Of a stretch of 64,000 bases of DNA, positions 10,081 to 20,866 are shown one piece after another. The translations under genes and the position numbers were made by a program. A model generated the notes under the pieces. That model saw only the letters and a list, made by a program, of their open reading frames with translations, had not been told where the DNA came from and ran no database searches. The stretch is from NCBI GenBank assembly GCA_019973155.2, contig BPQB01000002.1, positions 806,001 through 870,000 on the forward strand, given 5' to 3'. The DNA is from Phanerochaete sordida. Taxonomy: Eukaryota; Basidiomycota; Agaricomycetes; Polyporales; Phanerochaetaceae. Position 1 is the first letter of the stretch. Every line of letters starts with the position of its first letter.

Positions 10081-11505
10081 TTACAGCTCAGCGGTGTCGC
10101 GGCCGACGGCCTCGTCAACCTTCTCCTGCAGCTCCTCGACGACCTCCTCGACCTTCTCCTCGACGGCCTTGAACGTCGCGAGGATGTTCGCCTTGATCTT
10201 GACCTCGTCAAGCTTTTGTGGCGAGACACTGCGCTTCGTGAGGATCGACTGCAGCCTGCGATGCGAAGTCAGCAACGACGCCGCACGACCGCAGACTGGG
10301 CAACTCACCGCTTGGCCTCCTTCTCGATGTACTCCTCGCTGCCGTTCACAACCTTCTCCATCACGCGCACGTAGTACTTGAACTGCGGGCCGAACGCGCT
10401 CGCAAGGAGGCTCGCGTCCTCGACGAGCTTGTTGCGCACGTCGGCGGCCGCGGTCGCAAAGCGGCTCGCGAGGCTGTCGAACTCGGGGTGGCGGCCGGCG
10501 CTCTCGTCGAGGAGGCCGCCGGCGGCGCGGTGCGTGCCGCAGTGCTCGTTGAGGAACGCGACGAAGTCCTCCTCGGTGCGGCCGCCCTCGTAGTCGACCG
10601 GCGCGTCCTTGTTGCCCTTCGGGAAGAACTTGATCGTCGGGAAGCTGCCGACGCCGTACTTCTGTGCGAGCGGCTTGTTCGCAGCCGCGTCTGCGTCGAC
10701 GTTCGCGACGACGCAGTTTGGCTCGTTCTTGAAGTCGGTCGCGACCTGCTCGTATGTCGGCTTCAGGCGCTTGCAGTGTCCGCACCACGGAGCAGTGAAG
10801 GTCACGAGAACATCCTTTGTCGGGTCCTACAAAGCGTGTCAAGATTCTGATTCGCCGCAACAGAAGCAGGGGCTTACAAGAGCGACATCATCGAAAGTGT
10901 GCGAGTCCAGGACCTCGAATGCAGGGGGAGGTGGTGGACGAATCTTCGACTTGACACCAGACTTCTCAGTGATACTGAGCGTGAACAGGGTCAGTAAGAA
11001 CCCTTATTGGAAGGCAAAGAATGACGCACAATGTAGCAAGATCCAGAACCTCGCGACCGCCGTTGTACGCCTCTGGCTCACCGCCATCCGCGGGGAACCA
11101 CTTCAATGCTAAAGCACGGTCAGGCGATTCCGTATGCGGCAGAGGGGCGAGACGCACTTGGGAACCCAGTAACGCCATATTTCTGGCCGAGGGGCTTGCC
11201 CTCGCCGTCGGCGTCCACCTTGGCAATGACGACCTTGTCCTTCGCGTGCGCGAAGACGTCCGCGAGCTCCTCGTACTTCGGCGCGAGGTTCTTGCAGTGT
11301 CCGCACCATGGTGCGAAGCTATTGAAAGGTCACGTTCAGCAAAGAATTCCCCGAGGTCAGAGATAGGCACCGACAATTCAACGAGGGCAGGCTTGCCCTT
11401 CCCCACGACCTGGTCGAAGTTGTCCGGGGTGAGGTCGATGACGTTGGAGGCCCAGGCGCCGCCGAGCGCGGCGAGCGCGGTAAAGAGGGTGAACGAGAGC
11501 TTCAT
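10081..11505 (-). CDS. Protein disulfide isomerase with two thioredoxin domains and ERp29 C-domain
   Basis: Six exons: 11505-11375, 11318-11158, 11108-11030, 10974-10878, 10826-10309, 10255-10081, giving 386 aa; introns are 49-56 nt and all phases agree. It forms and shuffles disulfides in secretory proteins in the ER lumen. The signal peptide is [20 protein letters not shown]. Thioredoxin domain a has FFAPWCGHC and domain a' has FTAPWCGHC; both keep the CGHC redox site and the downstream cis-Pro (GFPT, SFPT). A helical ERp29-type C-domain follows, then a Glu/Lys/Val-rich helix. The protein ends in RDTAEL and has no HDEL or KDEL. The domain order matches the fungal ERp38 type. It lies 470 bp downstream of the dehydrogenase gene on the same strand. 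A secretory chaperone fits a fungus that exports peroxidases, but no link is shown. Confidence 0.93.
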
Positions 11506-11974
11506 GGCCTCGTCGTCGTCAGTCTCAGAGTGTGCGAGAGCAGACGGGTGGGTGGGGAGTGCGTTAAGAAGGCGTCTGGCCGGGGCACGCTTATGAAGGC
11601 ACGACGTGGAGGTTTCGTGCTGGGCCGATCAGATCTCCCGCCACGTGGCGTCGGCGTCATACTCTAATTCCCGGCACACGCTTCGCGAGATCTTCTCTTC
11701 CTCCCCCTCCCACTCCTCCTCGACCCCTCTCGTCTCTCGACAGCGGCAGCGACGAACGACGCTCGACCTTTACAGGTCTTATTCTGGTTGCCTTGTCACC
11801 TCTTAATGAAATCTCGAGCGACTCTGCCTGCCCCGCGACACGCATATGCTCGCCTTTCCCACCAGCTTTTAGACAACAGGCAAATCGTTGCGTTTGCATT
11901 GTAAATCCACACGCTATGGTACAGAAGTTTTAAACACTGTCCTTCCTGCTTCCTGTTATACACGCTCCACCAAC
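11506..11974. other. Promoter of the disulfide isomerase gene / 3' region of the dehydrogenase
   Basis: The stretch is 469 bp between two minus-strand genes. It contains a long CT/GA-rich tract at about 11695-11735. No further gene is seen. Confidence 0.5.
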
Positions 11975-12974
11975 TCAGTCTCCCAGCGGGTACGGGTGCA
12001 AGATCTGGCCGTAGTACAACTCGGCCTCCGCACTCGCAAGGAAGACGTACGTGGGAGCAATCTCTGATGGCTGCCCGGGCCGTCCGAGTTGCGAGTGCTC
12101 GCCGAAGCCCTCCATCTGCTCTGGCGGCCGCGACGCAGGCTGGAGCGGCGTGTGAACGGGACCCGGCGCGACCGCGTTGACCCGCTGTGAACCGCACGAG
12201 GGGTGAGTACCAGCACTGTGGACACGTCAGCGGCGCACTCACGATGCCCTTAGGGATCAGCTGCTTTGCGAGCGCGCGTGTGAAGCCAACGATGGCGCCC
12301 TTCGTCGCGGTGTAGTCGACCATCGCGGGGCTGCCTTTGAACGTCGTCACCGACGTCGTGTTGATGATCGCCGCACCCTTGCCCAGGTGCGGCAACGCGT
12401 ACTTCGTGATACCGAACATCTGGAGAATGTTGCTCCGGAACGTGCTCTCGACGAGGTCGAGGTCGATGTTCGCAAAGTCTTTCTCCACCGTCTGCTTGCT
12501 CGCGTTGTTCACGAGGATGTCCAGCTTTCCGAACTTCTGCAGGTGCTTCTCAATGACCTCGTTCGCGTTCTTGAAGTTCTCTAGGTCGAACGGGATCGAC
12601 AAGCCCTCCCGGCCCTCCTTTCGAATGTGCTCGACAGTGTCGTCTGCATCCTTTTGCTCCTCTGGGAGATGTACGATCGTCACGTCGCAGCCCTCGCGCG
12701 CAAATAGGATCGCGACGGCGCGACCGATTCCGGAGCTATGGATCCATCGTCAGCCACGCCCGCGTCTCCAGCTGTTGCATACGCACTCTCCGCCAGTAAT
12801 CAAGGCTTTCTTCCCCCTCAACTTCCCTACCCCGATATACTGCTTCGGTCCTCCCGCAGTCTCTAGCGACGTGTCAAACGGCTCCGGGTCCATGTCTCTC
12901 TGCGAGCCAGGCAGCTCCTGCTTCTGCTTCGGGACTTGCTGCTTCAGCGTGGTGCCCTCGTGTGGCGCAGACAT
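11975..12974 (-). CDS. Short-chain dehydrogenase/reductase (YghA/YhdF-type)
   Basis: Exons 12974-12787, 12735-12243 and 12184-11975 give 296 aa; introns are 51 and 58 nt. It is an NAD(P)-dependent oxidoreductase of the classical SDR superfamily. After a short N-terminal extension (LKQQVPKQKQELPG) comes the Rossmann fold: ALITGGDSGIGRAVA with the Gly-rich cofactor loop, LVNNAS, a catalytic Ser in NTTSVTTF and the YTATKGA motif carrying the catalytic Tyr and Lys. The fold ends RVNAVAPGPVHTP. The family reduces aldehydes or ketones; the substrate cannot be told. An in-frame ATG at 13082 would add 36 residues (MLLRPLNRHLPRL and on) rich in Arg, Ser and Leu, resembling a mitochondrial presequence. 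A TATAAG box at 13098-13103 sits too close to that upstream ATG, so I chose 12974. Confidence 0.9.
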
Positions 12975-13082
12975 CCTTGCGAGTGCGCTAGTTGAAAATC
13001 GAGGAGAGTGTGTGGCAAGTGGTCGACGGGCGAGGGTCGATGTGAGTCGTGGAAGGTGTCGGTTCAGCGGGCGGAGGAGCAT

Positions 13083-13554
13083 CCTGGGGCATGTTCTTAT
13101 ACCGTCGCGGCCTCGCCACGATAAATACGTGCCATCGCTCCACGCCCAGCGTGTCACTAGTGGAGGGCGCCACACGCAACGTGACGTCAGCTCGTTTCGG
13201 GCAAGTGGCGTGGTCTAGACTCTTCGGCGTTCCTTCTGACTGTGACTGGAAAGTAACTCTGTGTCACTGTGTGGACGAGCACCTCCAGCACCGTCCGGCA
13301 GTGGGTCGCAGAAGAGGGTCTGTGAAGCGCCAAGAGGCAGCCTCCATGGAAGTTTGAATTCGTCTTGCGTCAGCTATGTGAGTTCAACTTCTAGCATTGG
13401 CGTCGGAAGTACTGACCAAGGTCTACAGTGATTGCATATAGGATCCAGGTGAAACAGTGCTGTCGAAAATATGCGCGACAGCTAGCACGCTGGGCTCGAG
13501 CTTCCTGTGGTAGGTGCGCGCAGCGTAGGAAGCCTGTTTCTACACTGTTCCTCC
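13083..13554. other. Promoter of the dehydrogenase gene and flank
   Basis: The stretch includes, on the minus strand, TATAAG (13098-13103) and an AT-rich TATTTAT near 13125, both candidate start signals for the dehydrogenase. The rest, up to the repeat cluster, shows no gene. Confidence 0.45.
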
Positions 13555-14245
13555 TGAGGCCTAGGCTTGAGTCCGCTTATAAACGACCGTCAGCCTCTTG
13601 GTTTTCCGAAGCGGTGGTAACACCGTTTCTCAACGGACGATGCGGCCAACACTGGGTGATACGAGATTCGAATGACGTCGCCGTCAGCCGCGTCGTCGAT
13701 CCTCGCCCGCGATCGCTGTCAACAAGCTCATCCCGTGACTTGAACGCGTCGACGTGGCGCTGTCAGCCTCAGCCCGGAGACGTATAAATAGAGGTCGCCG
13801 TCCGGACTTCCTCGTCCTCCACCTTGCTCCTCGACCGTCACCTCCCCCCCCCCTCCCCGAGACGACGCAGCTTTTCCCGTCTTATATCAGTCTAGGTCCG
13901 GCTCGCAGGCCAACCTCTTACCCGTGAAACAGGAGCAAACGTCAACGTCCACACCGTTTCTCGACACACGACGCGCGACGCTTTCGAACCTCAGACGACG
14001 CCGCTGTCATCCACATCCTCAATCCCCGCCCACGACCGCGGTCAACTAGCGCGTCCCGCGATTGGTTGCGTCGACGTGCCCGTCTCGGCTCCGGTGCGTA
14101 TAAATCCTCGTACGGGCAACCTCCCCAAACATCCTACTTGCCGACTACCAGCTCCCTCCGTCTCTTCGCCCTCTTCCCTAGACCCATCCGGCAGCTAAAG
14201 CAGTGCGAAGAATGCCAGCATATAGTCGGCATGCAGTCGTCTCTT
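13555..14245 (+). repeat. Inverted cluster of the ~310 bp TATA-bearing repeat (two units and a partial)
   Basis: These copies belong to the family seen at 8.47-9.61 kb but read on the plus strand. The cores are ttcgaatgacgtcgccgtca at about 13669 and ttcgaacctcagacgacgcc at about 13985. Each is followed by gatcctcgcc or aatccccgcc, cgcgatc, gtcaac, gcgtcgacg and a TATA box (TATAAATA at 13783-13790, TATAAAT at 14099-14105). The first full unit continues into a pyrimidine tract and tatatcagtctaggtccgg; that end matches the minus strand near 9345-9365. A partial unit with TTATAAAC at about 13577 precedes them. Confidence 0.7.
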
Positions 14246-14589
14246 TAACGCAGCCTGGCGATGACGGGATGCGGGCTGTCGAGAGCGGTGTCGGAGGGGA
14301 TGCCCGCACGGACTGATCGGCAGCATGGGTCCACTCCAAGCCGTTCTCTATGGGTCGTCGTCAGCCGTATGGGAAGTCGACGGCTTGCCAATCACACCGA
14401 CTATGTGTTCTAGAACGCCCACAACACTGGGGCCTTGACGGCCACGCGAGCGCAGCTCCCGAGTTCGCTCTTCTCTGCCTGACCTGCCCCAGAGGCGAAT
14501 ATTTACGACACGTACCCGCACTGACATCCTCTGTGCAGCTTTAATCACCCTGGCGTTGCCATCAAAGGTCAAAACAGTGACTGACGGCT
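14246..14589. other. Intergenic, no gene seen
   Basis: The stretch links the repeat cluster to the simple-sequence block. No coding signal or repeat is noted. Confidence 0.45.
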
Positions 14590-14975
14590 AGTAGCTGGGC
14601 AGAGACCTACCGACCAGCCGACTGACCAACCAGGAGCTCAAGCCAACCGACCAACCCACCAGCGCCCAGCCAGCGACCAACCAACCACAGACCAACCAAC
14701 TACCGAACGACCAACTACCGACCAGCCGACGGACCTACCACCCGACCAACTGATCACCGACCGACCAACTGATCACCGACCGACCAACTGACCACCGACC
14801 GACCAACTGATCACCGACCAGCCAGTAAACCACCGACCAACCAGCCACTGGTACTGACTGATCGACCGACCAACCAACCGCCGACTACCGACCACCAATC
14901 AGCTGTCCGACCACCAACCAACCGACCGACCACCGACCGACCTGCCGACTGACTGACCAACCGACTAACGGCGTG
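14590..14975. repeat. Simple-sequence block of ACCG/ACCA tetranucleotide type
   Basis: About 385 bp are made almost only of accg, acca and ccaact units on the plus strand, with a higher-order ~22 bp repeat (ccgaccgaccaactgatca) copied about three times near 14755-14820. The composition is strand-asymmetric: A and C on plus, G and T on minus. It shows no plausible protein and probably expanded by slippage. Confidence 0.85.
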
Positions 14976-15227
14976 GACGTTTCTCACTGAGTTCGACGAC
15001 TTCAAAATTGGGCTAGTGCACACGGCGGCGCTCGGGAAACGGGCGAGATAATGTTTGGAGTGCACTACATTTAGGTAGAAGGTGCCTTCAGTATGCGAGG
15101 ATGAGCAAGAATGAACTATATACAACAGAAGGATATGCAAAAGAGGTATACACAGCAAATCGACAGCAAGTTCCAAGAGGTACATACAACACACTGGCGT
15201 ATCTTATCCCAGTAGGTGTTCCCGACA

Positions 15228-16158
15228 CTATGACCTCTGAGAGGGTCCCGCCTGTTGGGAACGGGCAGCAGGATCTCGTCCGCACATCCGCTCCACCGTT
15301 TCCTTGAACGTATTGTCCCAGTTCTCCTCGATCTTGAGCGCACCCTGGGAGTGCGGGCCGAAGCCGATACAGGTGACGTTGTGCAGCAAGAGGTTGATCT
15401 TCTGGTACCCGCCGGAGACGATGACGGTGATCGCGCCGGTGTTGCCCTTCTCGAGCTGCTCGCGCTCGAGGTCGCGCTTCTTCTTCGGGAACTCGTAGCG
15501 GTCGCCGCCCATCTTCGCGGAGACGAACTCGGTCGGCGCGGGGAGCACGTTGAGGACGTGCCAACGCTGCCACGGCTTCGTGTCCGCGGACGGCCCCGGC
15601 ACGCGCTCGAGCAGCACCCACACGACGCACTGCTGCCACGTCTTGCCGAGCCGCGCGAGCTCGAGGGCGTTGAACGCCGCCTGGAAGATCGCGGGCGTGA
15701 ACTTCGCGGTGAACGCGCGCAGGTCGCTGAGGATCTCTGTCGGCGTAGCGAGCGGCGCGTCTTCGTCTCGCTGCACTATGGATGCCTCGCTGTCATAGCG
15801 CTCCATGATCTCCTTCGAGGTCTGCCTGTTTCGGAGGCATATCGGCTTGTGGATGCGCCAGTGTGCTTTCTGGCACTCAACGCTCTAGACGAACCGTTTT
15901 GATGTAAGCTCTAGTTATTCGATGATACGTCCTACAAGACAAAACGCGGCGTACTGACACAGTACGTAGAGATCTTACAGCCTGTGCAGACTGACAGCCG
16001 TATCTTGTGCTGGTCCTTATTCTTTCTGCCTGCGGCCTTCTAAGTTCACAATAGCAGATTGTAACGAACCACGTACAGTTCTGGCATTGTGCAAACTCAC
16101 GCCTCGCGGCGCGAGACTCCACATCCAAAGGACGTGTTTGGGGCACTTCCATGGTCAA
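15228..16158 (-). CDS. MYND-type zinc finger protein
   Basis: Exons 16158-16077, 16029-15959 and 15884-15228 give 269 aa. The introns are 47 and 74 nt and were placed because they restore a complete MYND finger: Cys25 and Cys28 (CQNC), Cys42 and Cys45 (CTGC), then YCSVECQKAHWRIHKPIC with Cys51, Cys55, His59 or His63, and Cys67. Without splicing, only the C-terminal 192 residues are visible. The body after the finger (ERYDSEASIVQRDEDAP onward) matches no domain I know. It includes a basic/acidic run (KKKRDLEREQLEKG) and ends soon after ETVERMCGRDP. MYND fingers bind proteins, and many Agaricomycetes carry large families of them; the role here is unknown. An alternative start is Met3. The gene is divergent from VPS68, with 265 bp between. 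Confidence 0.85.
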
Positions 16159-16423
16159 GCGCGACGCTTCTGGATTTAACGCGTTCGGAGCGGCTCAAGT
16201 AGCCAAACTGAGGTACTGCAGCGATCCTGCGTGCAATTCCAGCGCAGCCTTCTTGGCTTCGCGAGGTCGTGGTAGGAGTGCAAGGTAACTTTAGAGTGCA
16301 CGAGCGATTCGCCTCCGCAGGCGGGGCATGATGCGAATGCGGTAGTTACTTCCCACGCAATGACGCGCAGTCGCACTGGAACGGCGCCCGCCATCGTCCT
16401 CAACGACGACCACGACCACAAGC
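16159..16423. promoter_or_regulatory. Short divergent promoter between MYND and VPS68 genes
   Basis: Only 265 bp separate the two start codons, so the genes must share or overlap promoter elements. No clear TATA box is seen on either strand. Confidence 0.5.
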
Positions 16424-17092
16424 ATGTCTCTGCCGCGCTCGAACTACGACCCGCGCCGGGTGTGCCTGACCCCGTTCCCGAACTGGTCGCTGGGCAAGCA
16501 CAAGCGCACGATGGGCATCTACCTCGCGGGCGGGCTGGTGCGTCGCCGCGTTCTTGCCCCGCAGTGTCCCTGAGCTCACCGCCCCGCTGCAGTTCGCGCT
16601 CGCGAACTGGACGTTCCTCGACGCCGCGATCCTGTCCGCCCACGCGCACGCGCCGTACGACGACCCGCAGATCCCGCCGCCCGTGCACGTCGCCTTCGTC
16701 GACTGGCTCCCCGGCATCTCGTCCCTCCTCGGCATGCTCGTCATCAACCTCATCGACAAGGACCGTGTCCGCGGCGAAGACGGCTTCGGCGACTCGCGCG
16801 CCGTCTGGCGTGCACGCCTCTTCCTCTTTATCGGCTTTGCGCTCATGGCGGGTGGTCTTGCGGGCAGCGTGGTGCGTCCCCTGCTTGGTCTTGCGAGTGT
16901 TTGGGGCTGACGGTCGTGGTGCCGCTGCAGGTCGTTCTCGTCCTACGATACGTCCTTCCTGAAGTCCCCGAGGAATACCAGTACTACGGCTACGCAAACG
17001 TCTCGCAGAACATCGCCCTGATGCTATCCTCAGTGGTGCTGTGGATGTCGCAAAGCGTCAGCAGCGAATACGAATACAACCTCTCCATCTGA
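16424..17092 (+). CDS. VPS68: Vacuolar protein sorting protein VPS68 (UPF0220/TMEM50 family)
   Basis: Exons 16424-16537, 16593-16871 and 16931-17092 give 184 aa, the usual family length; introns are 55 and 59 nt, all phase 0. It is a four-helix membrane protein of the endosome/vacuole sorting route (in yeast it works with Vps55). The start MSLPRSNYDPRRVCLTPFPN leads into hydrophobic segments at about 33-52 (GIYLAGGLFALANWTFLDAA), 75-90 (PGISSLLGMLVINLI), 110-135 (LFLFIGFALMAGGLAG and on) and near the C-terminus (NIALMLSSVVLWMSQ). The C-terminus is YEYNLSI. The family assignment rests on this pattern and on the loop VDWLPGISSLLGMLVINLID. Confidence 0.88.
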
Positions 17093-17540
17093 TCCCCACC
17101 TCATTTGCTTCATGTCTTCGTGTACAGACGGCGGACCCACTCTCCTACCTGGATATCCTATCCGCTCCAGCTCGCTCTGTCGTCTCTTCCTCCGTTTGCT
17201 CCGGACCCCCGATGTTTGTAACCTTCGCTATCCCAGTCGCCAGTCTATGTATATCATCTGGATCACTCTTCACGTTGATGTTGATGTCAGATGCAGGTGC
17301 CGGTGCTCAACGAACAAGCCCTCGAGGTGATTAGCCGCAGCTGACCGGCGACTGACATTGCCTTCGCGCGGGCAGGGAGACGAGTCCGCCGACGGTTCGT
17401 CGGCGAAGCGCCACGGATGTCCAAGGGTCCATGCCGCGAACCTTGCTCGACACGTCCGCGTTTCGTCTGCCCCATGCTTCGCTTGACTTGGATCCGTGCG
17501 TATTCAATGCTGGACCCTATCCAACTAACCTGATTGTGGC
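17093..17540. other. 3' region of VPS68, no further gene
   Basis: The stretch contains the 3' UTR of VPS68 and then unassigned sequence up to the dispersed repeat. Nothing else is supported. Confidence 0.45.
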
Positions 17541-18078
17541 GCTGGCTGAGGGCCACGTTTCCGAACCATGCACGCTCTGTGGGCGAACACCGCAGGAAGT
17601 GCCTGCCCTTGTGCGCACTAGGAAAGATGCTCGCTCGGCCCGTCTTCCAACTTACGTGCGTGCATCGCCGCGGGAGCCTTCGTGGAGCGTCGAGACTCCC
17701 GACAGACCGGGGCTGATGAGCAGGCATTCGCAGGCCGCGTGGGATGTCTGGCTTTCTGAACTCTCTGAGTTAGGTTTGCGACGCAGAACGTGTCCGGGGG
17801 CCTCCAGTCTGACTCTAGATCGACAGAGCATGCTCATGCTGCTACTGTGGGTCGGTCCGTCGGTGGCCGGCGGCGGTGGAGGCAGTTGTAGGAGTGGAGG
17901 AGGAGAGATGAACGCCACCCGCTGGCTGTCCCGCCCGCATACAGCCGCCTCTGAGGCTGACATTATTGCCAGCCAACCGGCTTCAGGTTGGATCTGAATT
18001 GAGACGCGTCGGAATCAGGACGCTAGCACGCATCGCGATGCACGAGATACGTCGGCTGTGGTCTTGACGCGATTCTTA
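17541..18078 (+). repeat. Dispersed repeat B, copy 1
   Basis: About 0.5 kb matches, as its reverse complement, 24822-25276. Shared blocks in order are aagtgcctg.ccttgtgcg, ggaaagatgc, cttccaacttacgtgc, gcatcgccgcg, ccggggctgatg, tccggctttc, gcgtgtc.gggggcct, gccagccaaccgg and cacgagatacgtcg. Copies differ by many substitutions and indels, so the duplication is old. No open frame is shared. It could be a solo LTR or a non-autonomous transposon. Confidence 0.65.
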
Positions 18079-18163
18079 TTGGCTTCGACTTTCGACTTTC
18101 AATACGATCACGCCTCTGCGACCATTTGACGCAACTCTAACTATGCGAAGCCCTTCGAAACAT

Positions 18164-18262
18164 GAAGGGTCTGTAGCTGGATATCGCAAGAAGTGCCTGG
18201 CCTTGTGCATAGTTGGAAAGATGTATGCATCGATGGGTTTTCCATGCTTGCGCGCACTGCCG
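18164..18262 (+). repeat. Dispersed repeat B, partial copy
   Basis: The sequence aagtgcctggccttgtgca followed by ttggaaagatg, and later tgcttgcgcgcactgccgc, matches the first quarter of repeat B. It lies only about 90 bp after copy 1 in the same orientation. Confidence 0.55.
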
Positions 18263-18649
18263 CTGCCGCGTGAAATGTACGTCTATTACAGAGTCCGGTC
18301 TCCGGCAAGGGGCGAGTCCCGGCGATCTGGACATGGAAATGCCTTGCATGTGACCGTGGCGTGCTGCGTCCTTGCCTGAGTGACCGGACGGCGATGGGCG
18401 TCGATAAACAGAGATACACCGTGTAGAATCTCTGCGGCGAGCACCAACTCAGGGAGCCCCGCGCCTTCAGGCTGGCACATCCTCGAAGTCACGTCAGAGC
18501 TTGCAAACAGAAAGAGAGAAAGCATGAGTTGCAAACTCTCGCTCAGCGCGTCAGCCCCCAAGCAAACTCCGAAAGAAGCGGGCTCCTGGATAATGTCCCG
18601 GGTATAAGCAGTAGGTGTACATTGGTTTCTTGATGCTTCCTCGTGTTAC
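18263..18649. other. Intergenic, no gene seen
   Basis: The stretch lies between the partial repeat and the 3' end of the cytidine deaminase gene. No feature is recognised. Confidence 0.45.
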
Positions 18650-19383
<734 letters not shown>

Positions 19384-19680
19384 GGCGGTGGAAGTGACGT
19401 GGGCGTAGGAAGCAGACCCGTATGGCGACACGGCTTCTGTCTTATCGCCGGCCACGCGACCCACCGAATGCGGCAGGCCGCCGCTTCGTGGCGTTTGGCG
19501 CGCGCAGCAATCCACGTGAAACCATGTGCACGCCGCCTGCGAGGCCTGCGTTGCGCGCTGCCCCTGACATGTGCTCGACGGTCCATGGGAAGAGCTGGAA
19601 AGAGGCTGAAACGCCAAAACCACAGCGAGGCCCGGTGAGGCGCATTTCCGGGACCCTGTCGCATAATCGTGCTGCCGTAA

Positions 19681-20866
19681 TACACTGAGCGCCAAAAGTA
19701 AATGAACAGCGGGCTCAGCGTGGTCTTTCCGATACTCCGGCAGCAATCCTCGGCCGATTTCGATGATTCCTGTGTATTCATGCTTGTTGGCATCCTGAAC
19801 ATCACTACCATGTATAGTTACTAAATATGGAAAGTTCACGTCCTGTAAATGTGACCAGCCACACTTTCAAATTCCACAATTGGCTTCCTACCCGGTGACA
19901 GAACATGCATACAGACACCACGGCCGACGGTCATATCTCTGGAGTATACTAGCCTTCCTGACCTAATTTTACAAGTCGATCCGAACCCTCTTGCCGATGA
20001 TGTGTGGGCTGTGGAATTTTTGCAAGTAAATACATGCTGTCATCTTCAACAAGCCCAGATTGAAGCAATTCCATTCAGAGCACTGTGATTTTGTCTAGAT
20101 GTGCAAATGAGACTACTGAAGGCTCTTAGATGCCAACAAAATCCCGAAATTCCGCTGGAGGAGTGTAATAATGTGGTGGTGTATCACTGTAATGGGCTTC
20201 AGTCAGCTTGATTTCATCCTCAGTGCAATACACCGCAGTAGCTGAGCGTAGCTTGCTCTGAGATATCATCTAGGAGCTACTCTAGAAGTGTAGCATGAAT
20301 TCACAGTTTGCTATCTAACACTAAGGTCGTAATTTGAAGCGCATTTTTCGCATTCTCAGGGCTTGCCCCACTGAGGAGCACTCCATTGCCCTGTCCTGGG
20401 CATATCACGGTCCCAGCAGCAGTCAGGATGAGAAGTTCTGGTACTGATCAGGTCGTCAGATCACTATATTAGAGTGTCAACCCATCACAGATGGCTAGTT
20501 TCTACAGGAGGAGGGGTTCACATTCCGTTGATAATTGTGCGGAAATGTGCAGAGATGTGCAGAAGCGCGTCATAGAGACGACTAAAGGGAGGGCTCTCAG
20601 CATCCTCTCTCACATTTTGTAGACTGTTCCAGTGATCCCCTGGGGTAATCGGGCTGAATTTGCGGTGAAAACGCTCAATTTGGCGCACATTGGAACGCAA
20701 ACCTTTCATAGCTCCACCAATTCTCGCCCTTTACGCCTCATTCGTGGTGTGTAGACTATATACATAGAATGCATTGTACACAAATATTTTGGTGAATTAT
20801 CGGTACCGTTGTTGCTGAGAACGAGCACGCTTCTGCGGTGTTCATTTACTTTTGGCGCTCAGTGTA
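19681..20866. mobile_element. Non-autonomous TA-flanked DNA transposon (Tc1/mariner-like)
   Basis: A perfect 28-bp terminal inverted repeat begins tacactgagcgccaaaagta at 19681-19708 and ends, inverted, at 20839-20866. Counting TA as the target duplication, the element is 19683-20864, 1182 bp. The inside is clearly more AT-rich than the surrounding DNA and has no long frame, so no transposase is encoded. The longest fragment (20518-20709, minus) is 63 codons with no domain I can name. A TA target and short TIRs fit the Tc1/mariner/pogo superfamily. It lies about 0.3 kb upstream of the cytidine deaminase start codon. Confidence 0.85.
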
